Both the position numbers and the translations under genes were made by a program. 57,693 nucleotides of DNA, taken from positions 1-57,693 of the IMG/VR virus record IMGVR_UViG_3300025030_001169; one strand, given 5' to 3'. The notes under the pieces are model-generated. The model had not been told where the DNA came from and made no database searches. It was given only the letters and a program-made list of their open reading frames with translations. This DNA comes from a virus. This document shows, piece after piece, positions 8,946 to 16,515 of this stretch; position 1 is the stretch's first letter, and the number at the start of each line of letters is the position of its first letter.

Positions 8946-9221
8946 ATGGAATTTAAATGTAGTGATTGCGGACATGTGACTGTTATACATGTCTATACAT
9001 TAGGACAAAAAGTTAAGTGTGAGAAATGTAAGAGTATTAACACAAAATTTGTTGCCCCTGAGGGAGATTACGATAATGTTAATATTGGTGAATTTTCCAG
9101 TAAAAATAGTGAAGGAAAAAAGAAGATATTGAAAGAACGTAGTCATAATCATTTTAAGAAGTTTGATGAAGAAAAGAAAATGGATATGATTAAGAATCAA
9201 TTCAAACCGAAGAAAAAATGA
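8946..9221 (+). CDS. zinc-ribbon protein
   Basis: A 91-residue protein with an N-terminal zinc ribbon. CSDCG (residues 5-9) and CEKC (about 26-29) are spaced as a classic four-cysteine ribbon. A basic, lysine-rich tail follows and could bind nucleic acid. Such ribbons are common in phage transcription or DNA-binding accessory proteins, but the partner is unknown. It overlaps the next gene, a putative sigma factor, by 4 bases (ATGA). A role as a transcription accessory is a guess from that pairing. Confidence 0.7.
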   Translation: MEFKCSDCGHVTVIHVYTLGQKVKCEKCKSINTKFVAPEGDYDNVNIGEFSSKNSEGKKKILKERSHNHFKKFDEEKKMDMIKNQFKPKKK

Positions 9222-9856
9222 AGATTACATTCAATTCTTTGTGTGGCGAGAAGATTGAGTACGACGAGCAAAGAGTTGTACAATCTATTCTCATTTGTAG
9301 GAAGTGTGGAGAAGAGAAAGTTCTTGAAAGACACAGAGTGAGATTGTTTAGATATTTATCAAAGATAATTGTAAAAAATATAAATAATTTTGCTTTTCTT
9401 ACATGTGAATATGAACGAGAATTGGTGTTTACAAAAAATGATTTAATTTCAGAGTGTTATATAGTGTTGGAGAAGTGTATTTGTTCCTTTGATTTGCGTA
9501 AAAAAAAATCATTTTATTGGTTTTACAATAAGGCTCTTTCGAGACATTTGTTGAGATTAATTGAGAGGAATTGTAGGAAACACATTAAGGATATAGGAAT
9601 TGATTTGGTTAAAACATCTGTAAACGGCATTACAACAACATCAGAGATTGATTTTTTGAATTATTATTTGAATAAGATTGATTTTACAGATGAAGAAAAG
9701 AAGTTAATAGAATCACGGTTAAGTATGGTGAAGTTGAATGATTATGTCAAGAAAGTTGTTGGTATGAATGGGAGTAGATATTATCAATTGCTACAAAGCG
9801 TTAAACAAAAAATAACTAAATTTTATGAACAAGATCATCAAAATATTGACGGATAA
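9218..9856 (+). CDS. divergent RNA polymerase sigma factor
   Basis: Likely phage-encoded sigma factor that redirects host RNA polymerase. Residues about 70-120 resemble sigma-70 region 2: NDLISECYIVLEKCI, then a FDLRKKKSFYWFYNKALS segment where the core-binding and -10-binding helices fall. The C-terminal ~50 residues (FTDEEKKLIESRL to VKQKITKFYEQ) look like a region 4 helix-turn-helix. The N-terminus carries CRKCGEE and a lone upstream Cys, possibly a small zinc-binding element. The 212 residues suit a gp55-like late sigma or an ECF-size factor. A good target would be the CAGTTAT(A/T)A motif found before late units. It may instead be another helix-turn-helix regulator. Confidence 0.55.
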   Translation: MKITFNSLCGEKIEYDEQRVVQSILICRKCGEEKVLERHRVRLFRYLSKIIVKNINNFAFLTCEYERELVFTKNDLISECYIVLEKCICSFDLRKKKSFYWFYNKALSRHLLRLIERNCRKHIKDIGIDLVKTSVNGITTTSEIDFLNYYLNKIDFTDEEKKLIESRLSMVKLNDYVKKVVGMNGSRYYQLLQSVKQKITKFYEQDHQNIDG

Positions 9857-10106
9857 TGGATATAATGTGGTATTCTTTCCGGAACACAATGAGATTTGGA
9901 TAGCGAATGAATTTAAAGACAACTTCTCACAGGGATTCAACCATATTACAGGATTTAATATGACGGAATTCTTTAAACAACAGACGCATTTGGAGACGCA
10001 ATCAGAAGCGTATGTTCTTCAAAGAGTGGAAAATGAAATGGCGAATATGAATGTTTTAAAGTGTAGAATGAATTCAAGAATTCATTATTTTTGTTATGGA
10101 AAATAA
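9825..10106 (+). CDS. hypothetical protein
   Basis: 93 residues, not recognised. It starts 32 bases inside the end of the putative sigma gene and ends 11 bases inside the next gene. That tight packing supports real translation. The first half is beta-rich (YNVVFFPEHNEIWIANEF). The second half is mixed helix with two cysteines near the end. No signal peptide or membrane segment. Confidence 0.55.
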   Translation: MNKIIKILTDNGYNVVFFPEHNEIWIANEFKDNFSQGFNHITGFNMTEFFKQQTHLETQSEAYVLQRVENEMANMNVLKCRMNSRIHYFCYGK

Positions 10107-10344
10107 AGAAATCAATGGAAAATTCAAAGTAGATAAAAACAGGATTAAGAGTCAAATTAAAATCTACTTTCAAACCCATAATTTATGGGTGCAAAATAAA
10201 TTAATACAAAAAGCATTAATATTTATTGACGGATATGTATGTTGCTTGGTTCAAATGGGGGAATTTCCAATGAGAGAAAAAGAAATTGAGGATGTTATTG
10301 TAGAGGAAGCGATTTCGTACATAGAAAATAAATTAATAAAATGA
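10096..10344 (+). CDS. hypothetical protein
   Basis: 82 residues, not recognised. Basic N-terminal ~30 residues (KFKVDKNRIKSQIKIYF), then a hydrophobic central segment (ALIFIDGYVCCLVQM) too short and interrupted for a clear membrane helix. The C-terminus is an acidic helix (EKEIEDVIVEEAISYIENK). It overlaps both neighbours, the following one by an ATGA. Confidence 0.55.
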   Translation: MENKEINGKFKVDKNRIKSQIKIYFQTHNLWVQNKLIQKALIFIDGYVCCLVQMGEFPMREKEIEDVIVEEAISYIENKLIK

Positions 10345-10709
10345 ATTTTGCCCGCAAAGTTAATATAAATACCTTTATAAAGGTTGTGAAAGAGGGAGCT
10401 AATATGAAAAAAAGAAAGAAAATATTAGACATATTAAAAATAGTTCAACCAGTTCTTGATGGCGGATACTGGATGACTGCAAACAAATTCTTTCAAATTT
10501 ATCCTCAGCGAAAGGATAATTGGTCTGAGATATTCTCCTGGCTTTATAGAAATACTCAAATTTTGGAGCGCAAACCTGTTAAAGGAATAGTGATGAAGAG
10601 ATTACCATTTCCTTATAGCCCATATAGATGTAAGTGGGCGTACAGATTGAACGCCAAGGAATACGCTGCATTCGTCAATGGCGGAGAACAATTAAAATTA
10701 GCGATATAA
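10341..10709 (+). CDS. hypothetical basic protein, possible winged-helix fold
   Basis: 122 residues from the ATG at 10341. A second ATG at 10404 has a purine-rich agaggga upstream and would give a 101-residue protein, so the start is uncertain. The body (KILDILKIVQPVLDGGYWMTANKF to a beta-like RCKWAYRLNAKEYAAF end) could be a small winged helix, with helix, turn, helix and a beta hairpin, but no family is recognised. It ends in a TAATG overlap with the next gene. Confidence 0.6.
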   Translation: MNFARKVNINTFIKVVKEGANMKKRKKILDILKIVQPVLDGGYWMTANKFFQIYPQRKDNWSEIFSWLYRNTQILERKPVKGIVMKRLPFPYSPYRCKWAYRLNAKEYAAFVNGGEQLKLAI

Positions 10710-11056
10710 TGTTTTATACACCGAAACAAAAAGGTCTTTTTTCAGCGCAAATTGATGAAATTTGCGAAAGACTGTTTAAGGAAGCTCAGGAAATGGGAGG
10801 ATATTGTGGAGATTGCGGCGTTCCTTCAATGACTAAACATGAAGAAAATTGTGATATTGCAAAGTGTACTTCTTGCGGCTTACAAAGATTAAGTTGTTTT
10901 TGCGAAGATGGAGATAGCGATATTTGGGAGGGACTTTGGCCGGGAATTAAGGATTGTTATGAATTGAAAATGATTTGTTTTGACACTGCAACTGGAGAAT
11001 GGTGTTTTGATTTAAATGAATGGGCGAGAATACAAATGAAACGTAAAAATAAATAG
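10709..11056 (+). CDS. cysteine-rich hypothetical protein
   Basis: 115 residues. Several cysteine pairs suggest zinc binding: CGDCG near residue 33, then CDIAKCTSCG, then CFCED. A WPGIKDCYELK segment follows, of a kind I associate with conserved small phage and Bacteroidota proteins of unknown role. I use the ATG at 10709, which overlaps the preceding stop as TAATG, instead of an upstream GTG at 10634 that would bury 75 bases in the previous gene. Confidence 0.65.
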   Translation: MFYTPKQKGLFSAQIDEICERLFKEAQEMGGYCGDCGVPSMTKHEENCDIAKCTSCGLQRLSCFCEDGDSDIWEGLWPGIKDCYELKMICFDTATGEWCFDLNEWARIQMKRKNK

Positions 11057-11058
11057 TT

Positions 11059-11451
11059 ATGGATATTTCAGAAAAATACATTCTCATGTGTAGCAAAGCT
11101 ACAGAGATACAGGAAAAATACAATTTGTCCCATAAGGGAGATTGGTTTTGCCATGTGACAAATATAATTATTGTTTGCAATAAAGATACAACTCAGAAAG
11201 CAGGTGTTTGGTTGCCTCGCCAGGATCAATTACAAGAAATATATAAAGAGGATAAACAATTCAGCATTTATCAATTATCTTTAAGAGTACATGTTTTAGC
11301 TAAAGATACAACAATGGCAGGAGTAATGTCGGAACAATTTCAAAAGGATTTTGGGGAAATTACTTTTGAAAAATTGTGGTTAATAGCTATTATGCAAGAT
11401 AATTACAGCAAAGAATGGAGTGAAGAAAAACGAGACTGGACGAATGTATGA
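11059..11451 (+). CDS. hypothetical protein
   Basis: 130 residues, not assigned to a named family. The start (MDISEKYILMCSKATEIQEKY) and a WLPRQDQLQEIY segment resemble small conserved phage proteins of unknown function. Helical with several Trp residues, and no membrane or signal segment. It overlaps the RNase H gene by 8 bases. Confidence 0.65.
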   Translation: MDISEKYILMCSKATEIQEKYNLSHKGDWFCHVTNIIIVCNKDTTQKAGVWLPRQDQLQEIYKEDKQFSIYQLSLRVHVLAKDTTMAGVMSEQFQKDFGEITFEKLWLIAIMQDNYSKEWSEEKRDWTNV

Positions 11452-11893
11452 CGTTTATACAGACGGCAGTTGCAACAATAGACTCTCAAAGTCAAAACGA
11501 CTTGGCTCCTGGGCAGCAATCATCCTCCAGGACGATAAGATAGTAAAAATTCTTACAGGAATAAATAGAACATCACCGACCTCACAAACAATGGAACTCA
11601 CTGCTGTAATTAGAGCATTAGAGTTCTTTCGTTCTTTCAGAAATATAGATTGCGTGAATATTTATTCAGATTCCGCATATATAATTAATTGCTTTAAAGA
11701 TAAATGGTATGAAACTTGGTTCCTTAGGGACTTTCTAAATGTCAAGAACGTTGACTACTGGAAAAAACTACTTGATTTGAGCTTAAATTCAAAATTCAAA
11801 GTTAATTATTTTAAAGTGAAAGGTCATAGCGGAAACAAGTGGAATGAAATGGCTGATAAATATTGCGGTATATCAACAAAAACAAAGAGATAA
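11444..11893 (+). CDS. rnhA: ribonuclease HI
   Basis: RNase H type I, which removes RNA from RNA-DNA hybrids such as lagging-strand primers. The active-site set is complete: Asp7 in YTDGSC, Glu51 in MELTAVIRAL, Asp76 in YSDSAY, then His128 in VKGHSGN and Asp138 in EMADKY. At 149 residues it is full length and lacks an N-terminal hybrid-binding domain. The ATG at 11444 places the first catalytic strand at the very N-terminus as usual. It sits apart from the main replication block. Confidence 0.92.
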   Translation: MYDVYTDGSCNNRLSKSKRLGSWAAIILQDDKIVKILTGINRTSPTSQTMELTAVIRALEFFRSFRNIDCVNIYSDSAYIINCFKDKWYETWFLRDFLNVKNVDYWKKLLDLSLNSKFKVNYFKVKGHSGNKWNEMADKYCGISTKTKR

Positions 11894-12465
11894 TGGAAAA
11901 GAGCAAGTATCAATTAAGTTTCTACAGTAATACAACCCACGTGGGAATTGAAAAGGTGGGATTTCATCCGAATTTGTTGCCATTTATGCAAAAGGCAATA
12001 GACAGTATTTTGAGACAAAATAAGGGAGGAGCCAAAAACGCAACAGCAACAATTCCTTTCGTTATTTTCCCCAGTGTGAAGAAGTCGCTTATACGATACA
12101 ATAAGATACATCATAAAGATTTCATGATTTTATATAGTAATCATGTCCCAATAGGAGTCATTGATGAGGACATCCCGAGAGCATATCCTATTTGTCCGCA
12201 TTGTGGAAAAGACTTGATTAAGAAAGTTATTACTATTGATCCCGCTGATAATAAATGGAAGAGAATGGTGCGTTGGTTAACAACACATATTATTAAGATC
12301 AATATAAATATCCCTCAGTTTGATGTGAGAGACAAAGCGGGGAAATTTTATGGAGACATTACAGGATACAAGAAAGGAAAATTCGTCGCTTGGGAGAAAG
12401 AGAAATTTACAAGACTTGTTTGTAGAGATCATTCAGTTGATAAACCAAAATACATAATTATATGA
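11893..12465 (+). CDS. hypothetical protein with zinc knuckle
   Basis: 190 residues from the ATG that overlaps the RNase H stop (TAATG). A CPHCGKDL motif near residue 115 suggests half of a zinc site; no matching second pair is obvious, though a single Cys occurs near the C-terminus. The rest is beta-rich with basic patches. No family recognised. It overlaps the next gene by 4 bases. Confidence 0.65.
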   Translation: MEKSKYQLSFYSNTTHVGIEKVGFHPNLLPFMQKAIDSILRQNKGGAKNATATIPFVIFPSVKKSLIRYNKIHHKDFMILYSNHVPIGVIDEDIPRAYPICPHCGKDLIKKVITIDPADNKWKRMVRWLTTHIIKININIPQFDVRDKAGKFYGDITGYKKGKFVAWEKEKFTRLVCRDHSVDKPKYIII

Positions 12466-12647
12466 TAACCAAAGATTATGATCGTAAATTAGTAGAGGAC
12501 AAAATGAATGCCCTTTCAATTGTAAGGGATGGCGGAGAAGTCGTCACAAAATATCACGGAATAGTAATTAATGAAGCTGAATTGAGCGACCGATACGGCA
12601 TCTTTCAATTCGGAGAGTTCATCAATCAATTACTCCCTTCCAGATAA
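12462..12647 (+). CDS. hypothetical small protein
   Basis: 61 residues beginning with an ATG that overlaps the preceding stop (ATGA). A helix with charged residues is followed by a short beta/turn region (GIFQFGEFINQLLPS). No family recognised. Overlaps on both sides support expression. Confidence 0.5.
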   Translation: MITKDYDRKLVEDKMNALSIVRDGGEVVTKYHGIVINEAELSDRYGIFQFGEFINQLLPSR

Positions 12648-12775
12648 TGCTAAATTTATTGATGATCCAGACGCAAACGGAAGAAAAGAACATAGAGAAT
12701 TGGTTAAAAAATGAAAAGAGGTTAAAAAATGGAAAGAAGCTAAATAATTATGAAAACAGTTCTCCCATTATCTAA
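12647..12775 (+). CDS. possible 42-residue protein
   Basis: A short reading frame starting with a TAATG overlap to the gene before it and ending 26 bases inside the gene after it. The product would be an Asn/Lys-rich helix (KNIENWLKNEKRLKNGKKL). The overlapping start is the pattern used by real genes here. The size and low complexity keep this uncertain. Otherwise the ~100 bases before 12750 are non-coding. Confidence 0.3.
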   Translation: MLNLLMIQTQTEEKNIENWLKNEKRLKNGKKLNNYENSSPII

Positions 12776-13577
12776 CAAACTTCACGACTTTCATAAAGTT
12801 AATCTTATTACAGATAAGAATGTGAGAAATTGGTATCGCTGCAATAAATGTGGTCTTTCTGGTTATCGTCCAGGTTTGTCTGATAAAATAATTATTGATG
12901 GGACTGAAAAACAAATAAGAAATTGCAGCGGACAACGGAATTTACAAGTAGAGTACATTAAATACATTAAGACCTTCAAGACACAAGTTGTAAAAATTGT
13001 TACGCCAATAGCAATAATGGGTTGTGAGAATTTAGGGTTATATACAGAACACAATACCGTCCCTTGTCCCTTCAAACATTTTAGTAATCAAAAGATTGGG
13101 GAGATTTGGTTGAGAAATAAGAAAAAACTTCCTTGCAGACTTTGGAATCATGAATATAGATTGGTTGAGAATGGCGAGGATCAGAAAGGTAAAGAGATGG
13201 CCGAGAATAAAACTCAATCTAAAGTCAATAAAGTATCCATTAACTTAAAGTTACAAACAAGAATAATGGTGCGAGTTGCCGAGTTTTTGACGGAGAAGTT
13301 TTTTATTGAGGGATTAGACATTTCATCAGGATTTAAAGATGAAAGTTGGACTTTATATTGCAATAATATGTTTCTTGTAACAGGAAAGAAGTTTAATTTG
13401 TGGAATAAAGTGTTGGTGAAGAAATACAGTAAATTTGTCTCTTGGAAGATGCAGTATTTGCATGATATCACAAAAGCGGTATTGAAAGAGGATCATAAAG
13501 TGTTATTTGTTAGTTCTATCAGTAAGATCAAAGGAACAATAGTCACTCAAATAATAACAAATGAAAACAAAAGTTGA
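12750..13577 (+). CDS. hypothetical protein with N-terminal zinc finger
   Basis: 275 residues, not recognised. Near residue 30 is YRCNKCGLSGYRPG, a CxxC zinc knuckle common in small phage proteins, with further Cys at CSGQ and in the C-P-CPFKHF area around residue 110. A lysine-rich linker (about 145-170) leads to a C-terminal domain that may be a separate alpha/beta unit. It could be two domains with the first binding nucleic acid, but that is a guess. It overlaps the lytic transglycosylase gene by 17 bases. Confidence 0.6.
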   Translation: MKTVLPLSNKLHDFHKVNLITDKNVRNWYRCNKCGLSGYRPGLSDKIIIDGTEKQIRNCSGQRNLQVEYIKYIKTFKTQVVKIVTPIAIMGCENLGLYTEHNTVPCPFKHFSNQKIGEIWLRNKKKLPCRLWNHEYRLVENGEDQKGKEMAENKTQSKVNKVSINLKLQTRIMVRVAEFLTEKFFIEGLDISSGFKDESWTLYCNNMFLVTGKKFNLWNKVLVKKYSKFVSWKMQYLHDITKAVLKEDHKVLFVSSISKIKGTIVTQIITNENKS

Positions 13578-14136
13578 TCGTAGTGGTCTTTTTGTATTAT
13601 TGTTAATTATTTCTATAATTTCAATAGTATTTCTCGTAAGAGGGAATTGGATTCTTCCAATTCGAGATCAAAAAGAAAGGTTTATTGAGGATACTATTGG
13701 ATTAAATAAGATCATTAAGGAGAAACAACGAGAAATTGATAGTCTTAAACATTTTGGTGATAGTTTGAGGTGTTTGACTGTGAGAAACAAATATGAAATA
13801 GCATATAGTTTTTCTGATCGAGAAATAAAGACTGTACTGAGATTGTCTAAGAAATTGCAAATTCCCGAGCATATTTGTTTTAATTTGATAAAAAGGGAGA
13901 GTTGTTACGATTCCACAGTCCTCTCAGCTGAGGGATGCTTAGGATATTTACAATTGAATCCAAGATATTTTGCATTTGAAAACAGTGAAGATAATTTGAA
14001 GAAGGGATTTTGTTTTTTAAGAAAACAATATGATAAATTGGGTTCTTGGGAAGAAGCATTGATTTATTATAATTCAGGAGAAAAACATTATAGAAACAAT
14101 AGATATATTGATTATATTTTACACAATAATGAATAA
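13561..14136 (+). CDS. membrane-anchored SLT-family lytic transglycosylase
   Basis: Peptidoglycan-cleaving enzyme of the soluble-lytic-transglycosylase fold. Residues about 9-27 form one hydrophobic membrane segment, followed by a short coiled stretch. The catalytic domain covers about 85-185. Glu113 in LIKRESCYD is the expected general acid, then GCLGYLQLNP replaces the usual GLMQLxP, and ALIYYNSGEKHY corresponds to the ALAAYNxG motif. It sits among small early genes, far from the M15 endolysin at 22342. It may act in entry, lysis support or local wall remodelling. As a membrane protein it would face the periplasm. Confidence 0.75.
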   Translation: MKTKVDRSGLFVLLLIISIISIVFLVRGNWILPIRDQKERFIEDTIGLNKIIKEKQREIDSLKHFGDSLRCLTVRNKYEIAYSFSDREIKTVLRLSKKLQIPEHICFNLIKRESCYDSTVLSAEGCLGYLQLNPRYFAFENSEDNLKKGFCFLRKQYDKLGSWEEALIYYNSGEKHYRNNRYIDYILHNNE

Positions 14137-14656
14137 TTTTGAAGAACATTTGTTTAAGTTGGTTAAAGAGTTTTACACTCTTAAACAAACCAAGCTAAAT
14201 TTTGAAAAATATTTTCAAGAAAGATTGAAGATTTTTGTTAAGAATGGCTTCAAGGATTTTTACAATCTTTTAATGACTTCTTCAATAGAAGAATTTGATT
14301 TAAAGTATAAACAATGGGAGTCAAATTTATTAAAAAATATGGTTTTTGAAGGAAATATGACTTTGGAATCTTTATTATGTGTTTGCGTTAATGTTAGAGA
14401 GGATGTAACCATACAAGAAATAAAAGGAAAAAGTAGAAGAAGGGATTTCGCTGATGTGAGATTTGTTTATTATAAAATAGCTAAGAAATTTAATGTATCT
14501 ACAAATCAAAATATAGCTGGATATATTAATAGAAACCACACGATAGTGACTTATGGTTGTAAAAAATGTGATGATTATATAGAAACCAATGAAAAATTTA
14601 GGGAATATTTTAATAAATGTTTTGCAGTATTTTCAGATAAAGCAAGACAAGATTGA
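14129..14656 (+). CDS. DnaA domain IV-like DNA-binding protein
   Basis: 175 residues from the ATG at 14129. The C-terminal ~75 residues match the DNA-binding domain of the initiator DnaA. VTIQEIKGKSRRRDF aligns with the domain entry, VRFVYYKIAKKF with the helix before the motif, and NRNHTIVTYGCKKC with the DnaA signature around DHTTV. The ATPase domain of DnaA is absent; the N-terminal 90 residues are helical and unrecognised. It could compete with host DnaA at DnaA boxes or mark a phage origin. The family match is by eye and the role is inference. Confidence 0.6.
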   Translation: MNNFEEHLFKLVKEFYTLKQTKLNFEKYFQERLKIFVKNGFKDFYNLLMTSSIEEFDLKYKQWESNLLKNMVFEGNMTLESLLCVCVNVREDVTIQEIKGKSRRRDFADVRFVYYKIAKKFNVSTNQNIAGYINRNHTIVTYGCKKCDDYIETNEKFREYFNKCFAVFSDKARQD

Positions 14657-14876
14657 AAAATTCGATGAGGGAGATTTGGTTCAATTCTTTCATCAGGGAG
14701 ATTGGTATGAAGGAATAATTAAATATCATTTTTGTGGAGATATTTATGATGTTTGTTATTATGAGAAATATTGGAGAGGATACAATCAAGCATTTAATTG
14801 TATAGTTTATGTTAAAGAGAACAAAGCAACTAAAATAAATAAAACATTATGGCGAACATATCGGGAACAAACTTAA
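14589..14876 (+). CDS. hypothetical protein with possible Tudor/SH3-like barrel
   Basis: 95 residues. The body from about residue 22 (KFDEGDLVQFFHQGDWYEG) is a short beta-barrel pattern of the Tudor/KOW kind. The ATG at 14589 lies 68 bases inside the previous gene, more overlap than usual here. The N-terminal 20 residues may therefore not be translated, and a downstream TTG could be the real start. It ends 28 bases inside the next gene. Confidence 0.5.
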   Translation: MKNLGNILINVLQYFQIKQDKIEKFDEGDLVQFFHQGDWYEGIIKYHFCGDIYDVCYYEKYWRGYNQAFNCIVYVKENKATKINKTLWRTYREQT

Positions 14877-15091
14877 CAAAGAAAGAAATTAAGATTTGGA
14901 TAGCGATACCAAATTATAAGGACAAACAAGGCAAAAAATTGTCCGAACTTCTTAAAATAGTAAATGAAAAGCAATCAGATTATAGGTTTGATGCACCAGA
15001 ATTTAAGATGATTTTGGATTCTTTATGTAGAAAGAATTGTGCTAAGAGGACAAAAAATGAGTTGGGGGAATTATTTTATAAGAAAATATAA
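14849..15091 (+). CDS. hypothetical protein
   Basis: 80 residues, basic, not recognised. Mostly helical, with two nearby cysteines (LCRKNC). The stop TAA shares its last base with the ATG of the next gene (TAATG), supporting a true coding unit in the early operon. Confidence 0.55.
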   Translation: MANISGTNLTKKEIKIWIAIPNYKDKQGKKLSELLKIVNEKQSDYRFDAPEFKMILDSLCRKNCAKRTKNELGELFYKKI

Positions 15092-15465
15092 TGACTCGTC
15101 CAGCATATAATCCAAATATTGGAGATCTTTATAGAGGAAAGAAGGTTGCGGATAAAAAAGATTATTTTGAGGTTCTCGGTAAAAAGGATTTGTCTTTAAA
15201 GGATCTATCAGAAACCAATTATTCTACTGTTTTAGCGTATAAATTATGTGAATTGATAGTTGTATTTAGAAGAGGAGATATTCAAAGAGAGCCAAGAGCA
15301 AGGCGATTTATAACGGATATTTATGCCTTTAAGAATACTGAAGTGGGCGATATTATTGAAATAAAATATTTGAGAAATTACAAACAATTTTGGGCGGGGA
15401 ATATTCGTTCAATTTATAATACAAGAAACAATTGGAGAATAAGAGCATTTAGAGAATTATGGTAG
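15091..15465 (+). CDS. hypothetical basic protein
   Basis: 124 residues, not recognised. Rich in Arg/Lys and aromatic residues (KYLRNYKQFWAGNIRSIYN), with a beta-like centre (TVLAYKLCELIVVF). It could bind nucleic acid, but no motif proves it. The end overlaps the next start by 7 bases. Confidence 0.55.
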   Translation: MTRPAYNPNIGDLYRGKKVADKKDYFEVLGKKDLSLKDLSETNYSTVLAYKLCELIVVFRRGDIQREPRARRFITDIYAFKNTEVGDIIEIKYLRNYKQFWAGNIRSIYNTRNNWRIRAFRELW

Positions 15466-15677
15466 CATACGGTTGGTTTAGAAATAAGAGCAATGGTAAG
15501 AAGTATTTTGTTATTGACTTCAAAGTTATTAATAAAACTAACAGAGATGATGGCAAAGAAATGGTATTATATAGCGCAGGAGAGGGGGAATTGTTTGTAA
15601 GAAATAAAAAAGAATTTTTTGAGAAGTTTGAGGAAGACAAGAAATTAAATGAAGAAACATACATAATAAGGAAATAA
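15459..15677 (+). CDS. hypothetical protein, faintly DUF1653-like
   Basis: 72 residues. The order of strands (KKYFVIDFKVIN), KEMVLYSAGEG, then an FVRNKKEFFEKFEE helix recalls the small DUF1653 proteins, in which a VVY strand is followed by a W/FVR segment. The match is weak. It overlaps the previous gene and lies one base before the next. Confidence 0.5.
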   Translation: MVAYGWFRNKSNGKKYFVIDFKVINKTNRDDGKEMVLYSAGEGELFVRNKKEFFEKFEEDKKLNEETYIIRK

Positions 15678-15678
15678 T

Positions 15679-15948
15679 ATGGTAACATCAATGTCAAAAA
15701 CAGACCGCCCAATAGATTCAAAGAAAATCTATATAATAGAAGCGTCCAGACGAGGACAATTTTGGCAGGAACAAGCGAGATTTGAAGAAGGACAAGAAAG
15801 TAAGTTGGGAGATGTAAAATTTATAGCGAATGAAAAGATAATTGTAGAAATGGCTAAATTGTTTAAAACAAAACATCAAGAAGAAACAAAAATTTTATCT
15901 GCATTTAGTGCGGTTGTTGAATTTATTGAGTTTTTTATTAATATGTAA
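15679..15948 (+). CDS. hypothetical protein
   Basis: 89 residues, not recognised. Predicted largely helical with a hydrophobic C-terminal helix (ILSAFSAVVEFIEFFINM) that could pack on a partner or touch a membrane. It is the last gene before the foldback element at 15955. Confidence 0.5.
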   Translation: MVTSMSKTDRPIDSKKIYIIEASRRGQFWQEQARFEEGQESKLGDVKFIANEKIIVEMAKLFKTKHQEETKILSAFSAVVEFIEFFINM

Positions 15949-15954
15949 TTTAAT

Positions 15955-16203
15955 GATTTTGCAAAAATCAAAGTGCGTAGGCAAAAATTATTAAAAAAAT
16001 ATTATTCGAATGTTTGAGTTGAAAAACCACAAAAGTATAGCGTCAAAGCCCGTGTTATGGAAGTGCGATTCCGGCATGGGCGGCGGCTCGTTTTAATGTT
16101 CCATAACGATTGGGGCTTTGCGCTGTACGAACGGGAATCACAATAGTTTGAGAAATGCACGAAAATATTTTTTAATAATTTTTTAAGGAGGGGGTTTAAA
16201 ATC
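15955..16203. repeat. ~250 bp imperfect foldback element (nested inverted repeats)
   Basis: The 284-base gap between genes holds a long imperfect palindrome. An A/T-rich outer arm at 15983-16003 is inverted at 16164-16184. A mixed-base inner arm at 16039-16062 (AGCG, CAAAGCCC, GTTATGGAA) is inverted at 16099-16124 (TTCCATAAC, GGGCTTTG, CGCT). Short GATTTT/AAAATC ends occur at 15955 and 16198. The ~36-base apex (16063-16098) is GC-rich, with GGCATGGGCGGCGGCTCG, unlike the surroundings. No open frame of note. It may be a MITE-like insertion, a structured RNA or a replication/regulatory site. I cannot tell which from sequence alone. Confidence 0.7.
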
Positions 16204-16232
16204 TTTTATTTATTAATTATAAACGAATAAAA

Positions 16233-16514
16233 ATGAAAACTTTAAAGAAAGTACCCTTAGAACTTGTGGAAGTAAAATTTATTCCACCGCATAATGAAAT
16301 GGAGTTTGGTAAACTATACTATTCCAAAGAGTATGAAACAACAAATCATTTATGTCCGTGCGGGTGTGGGATGCAATCTCCGATACCTGTTAACGATGTA
16401 GGATGGCATTTGACAATTAACGACAATAAAGTAACTATCAGTCCATCTATATTACATCGAATGGGTTGTCAATCCCATTACATAATTACTAACGGTATCG
16501 CTAATATTGTATGA
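16233..16514 (+). CDS. DUF6527 family protein
   Basis: 93 residues carrying the DUF6527 layout. A beta strand with FIPPHNEMEFGKLYYS is followed by HLCPCGCG, a W in VGWHLTI, then PSI and a C-terminal CQSHYIITNG. The Cys/His set (CPCGC plus C-SHY) is very likely a zinc site. Members are known next to ThiF/E1-, E2- and JAB-like genes of bacterial ubiquitin-like systems. None of those partners is visible here; the neighbour is a GNAT enzyme. The gene follows the foldback element and starts a new unit. The role of this solitary phage copy is unknown. Confidence 0.75.
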   Translation: MKTLKKVPLELVEVKFIPPHNEMEFGKLYYSKEYETTNHLCPCGCGMQSPIPVNDVGWHLTINDNKVTISPSILHRMGCQSHYIITNGIANIV

Positions 16515-16515
16515 A

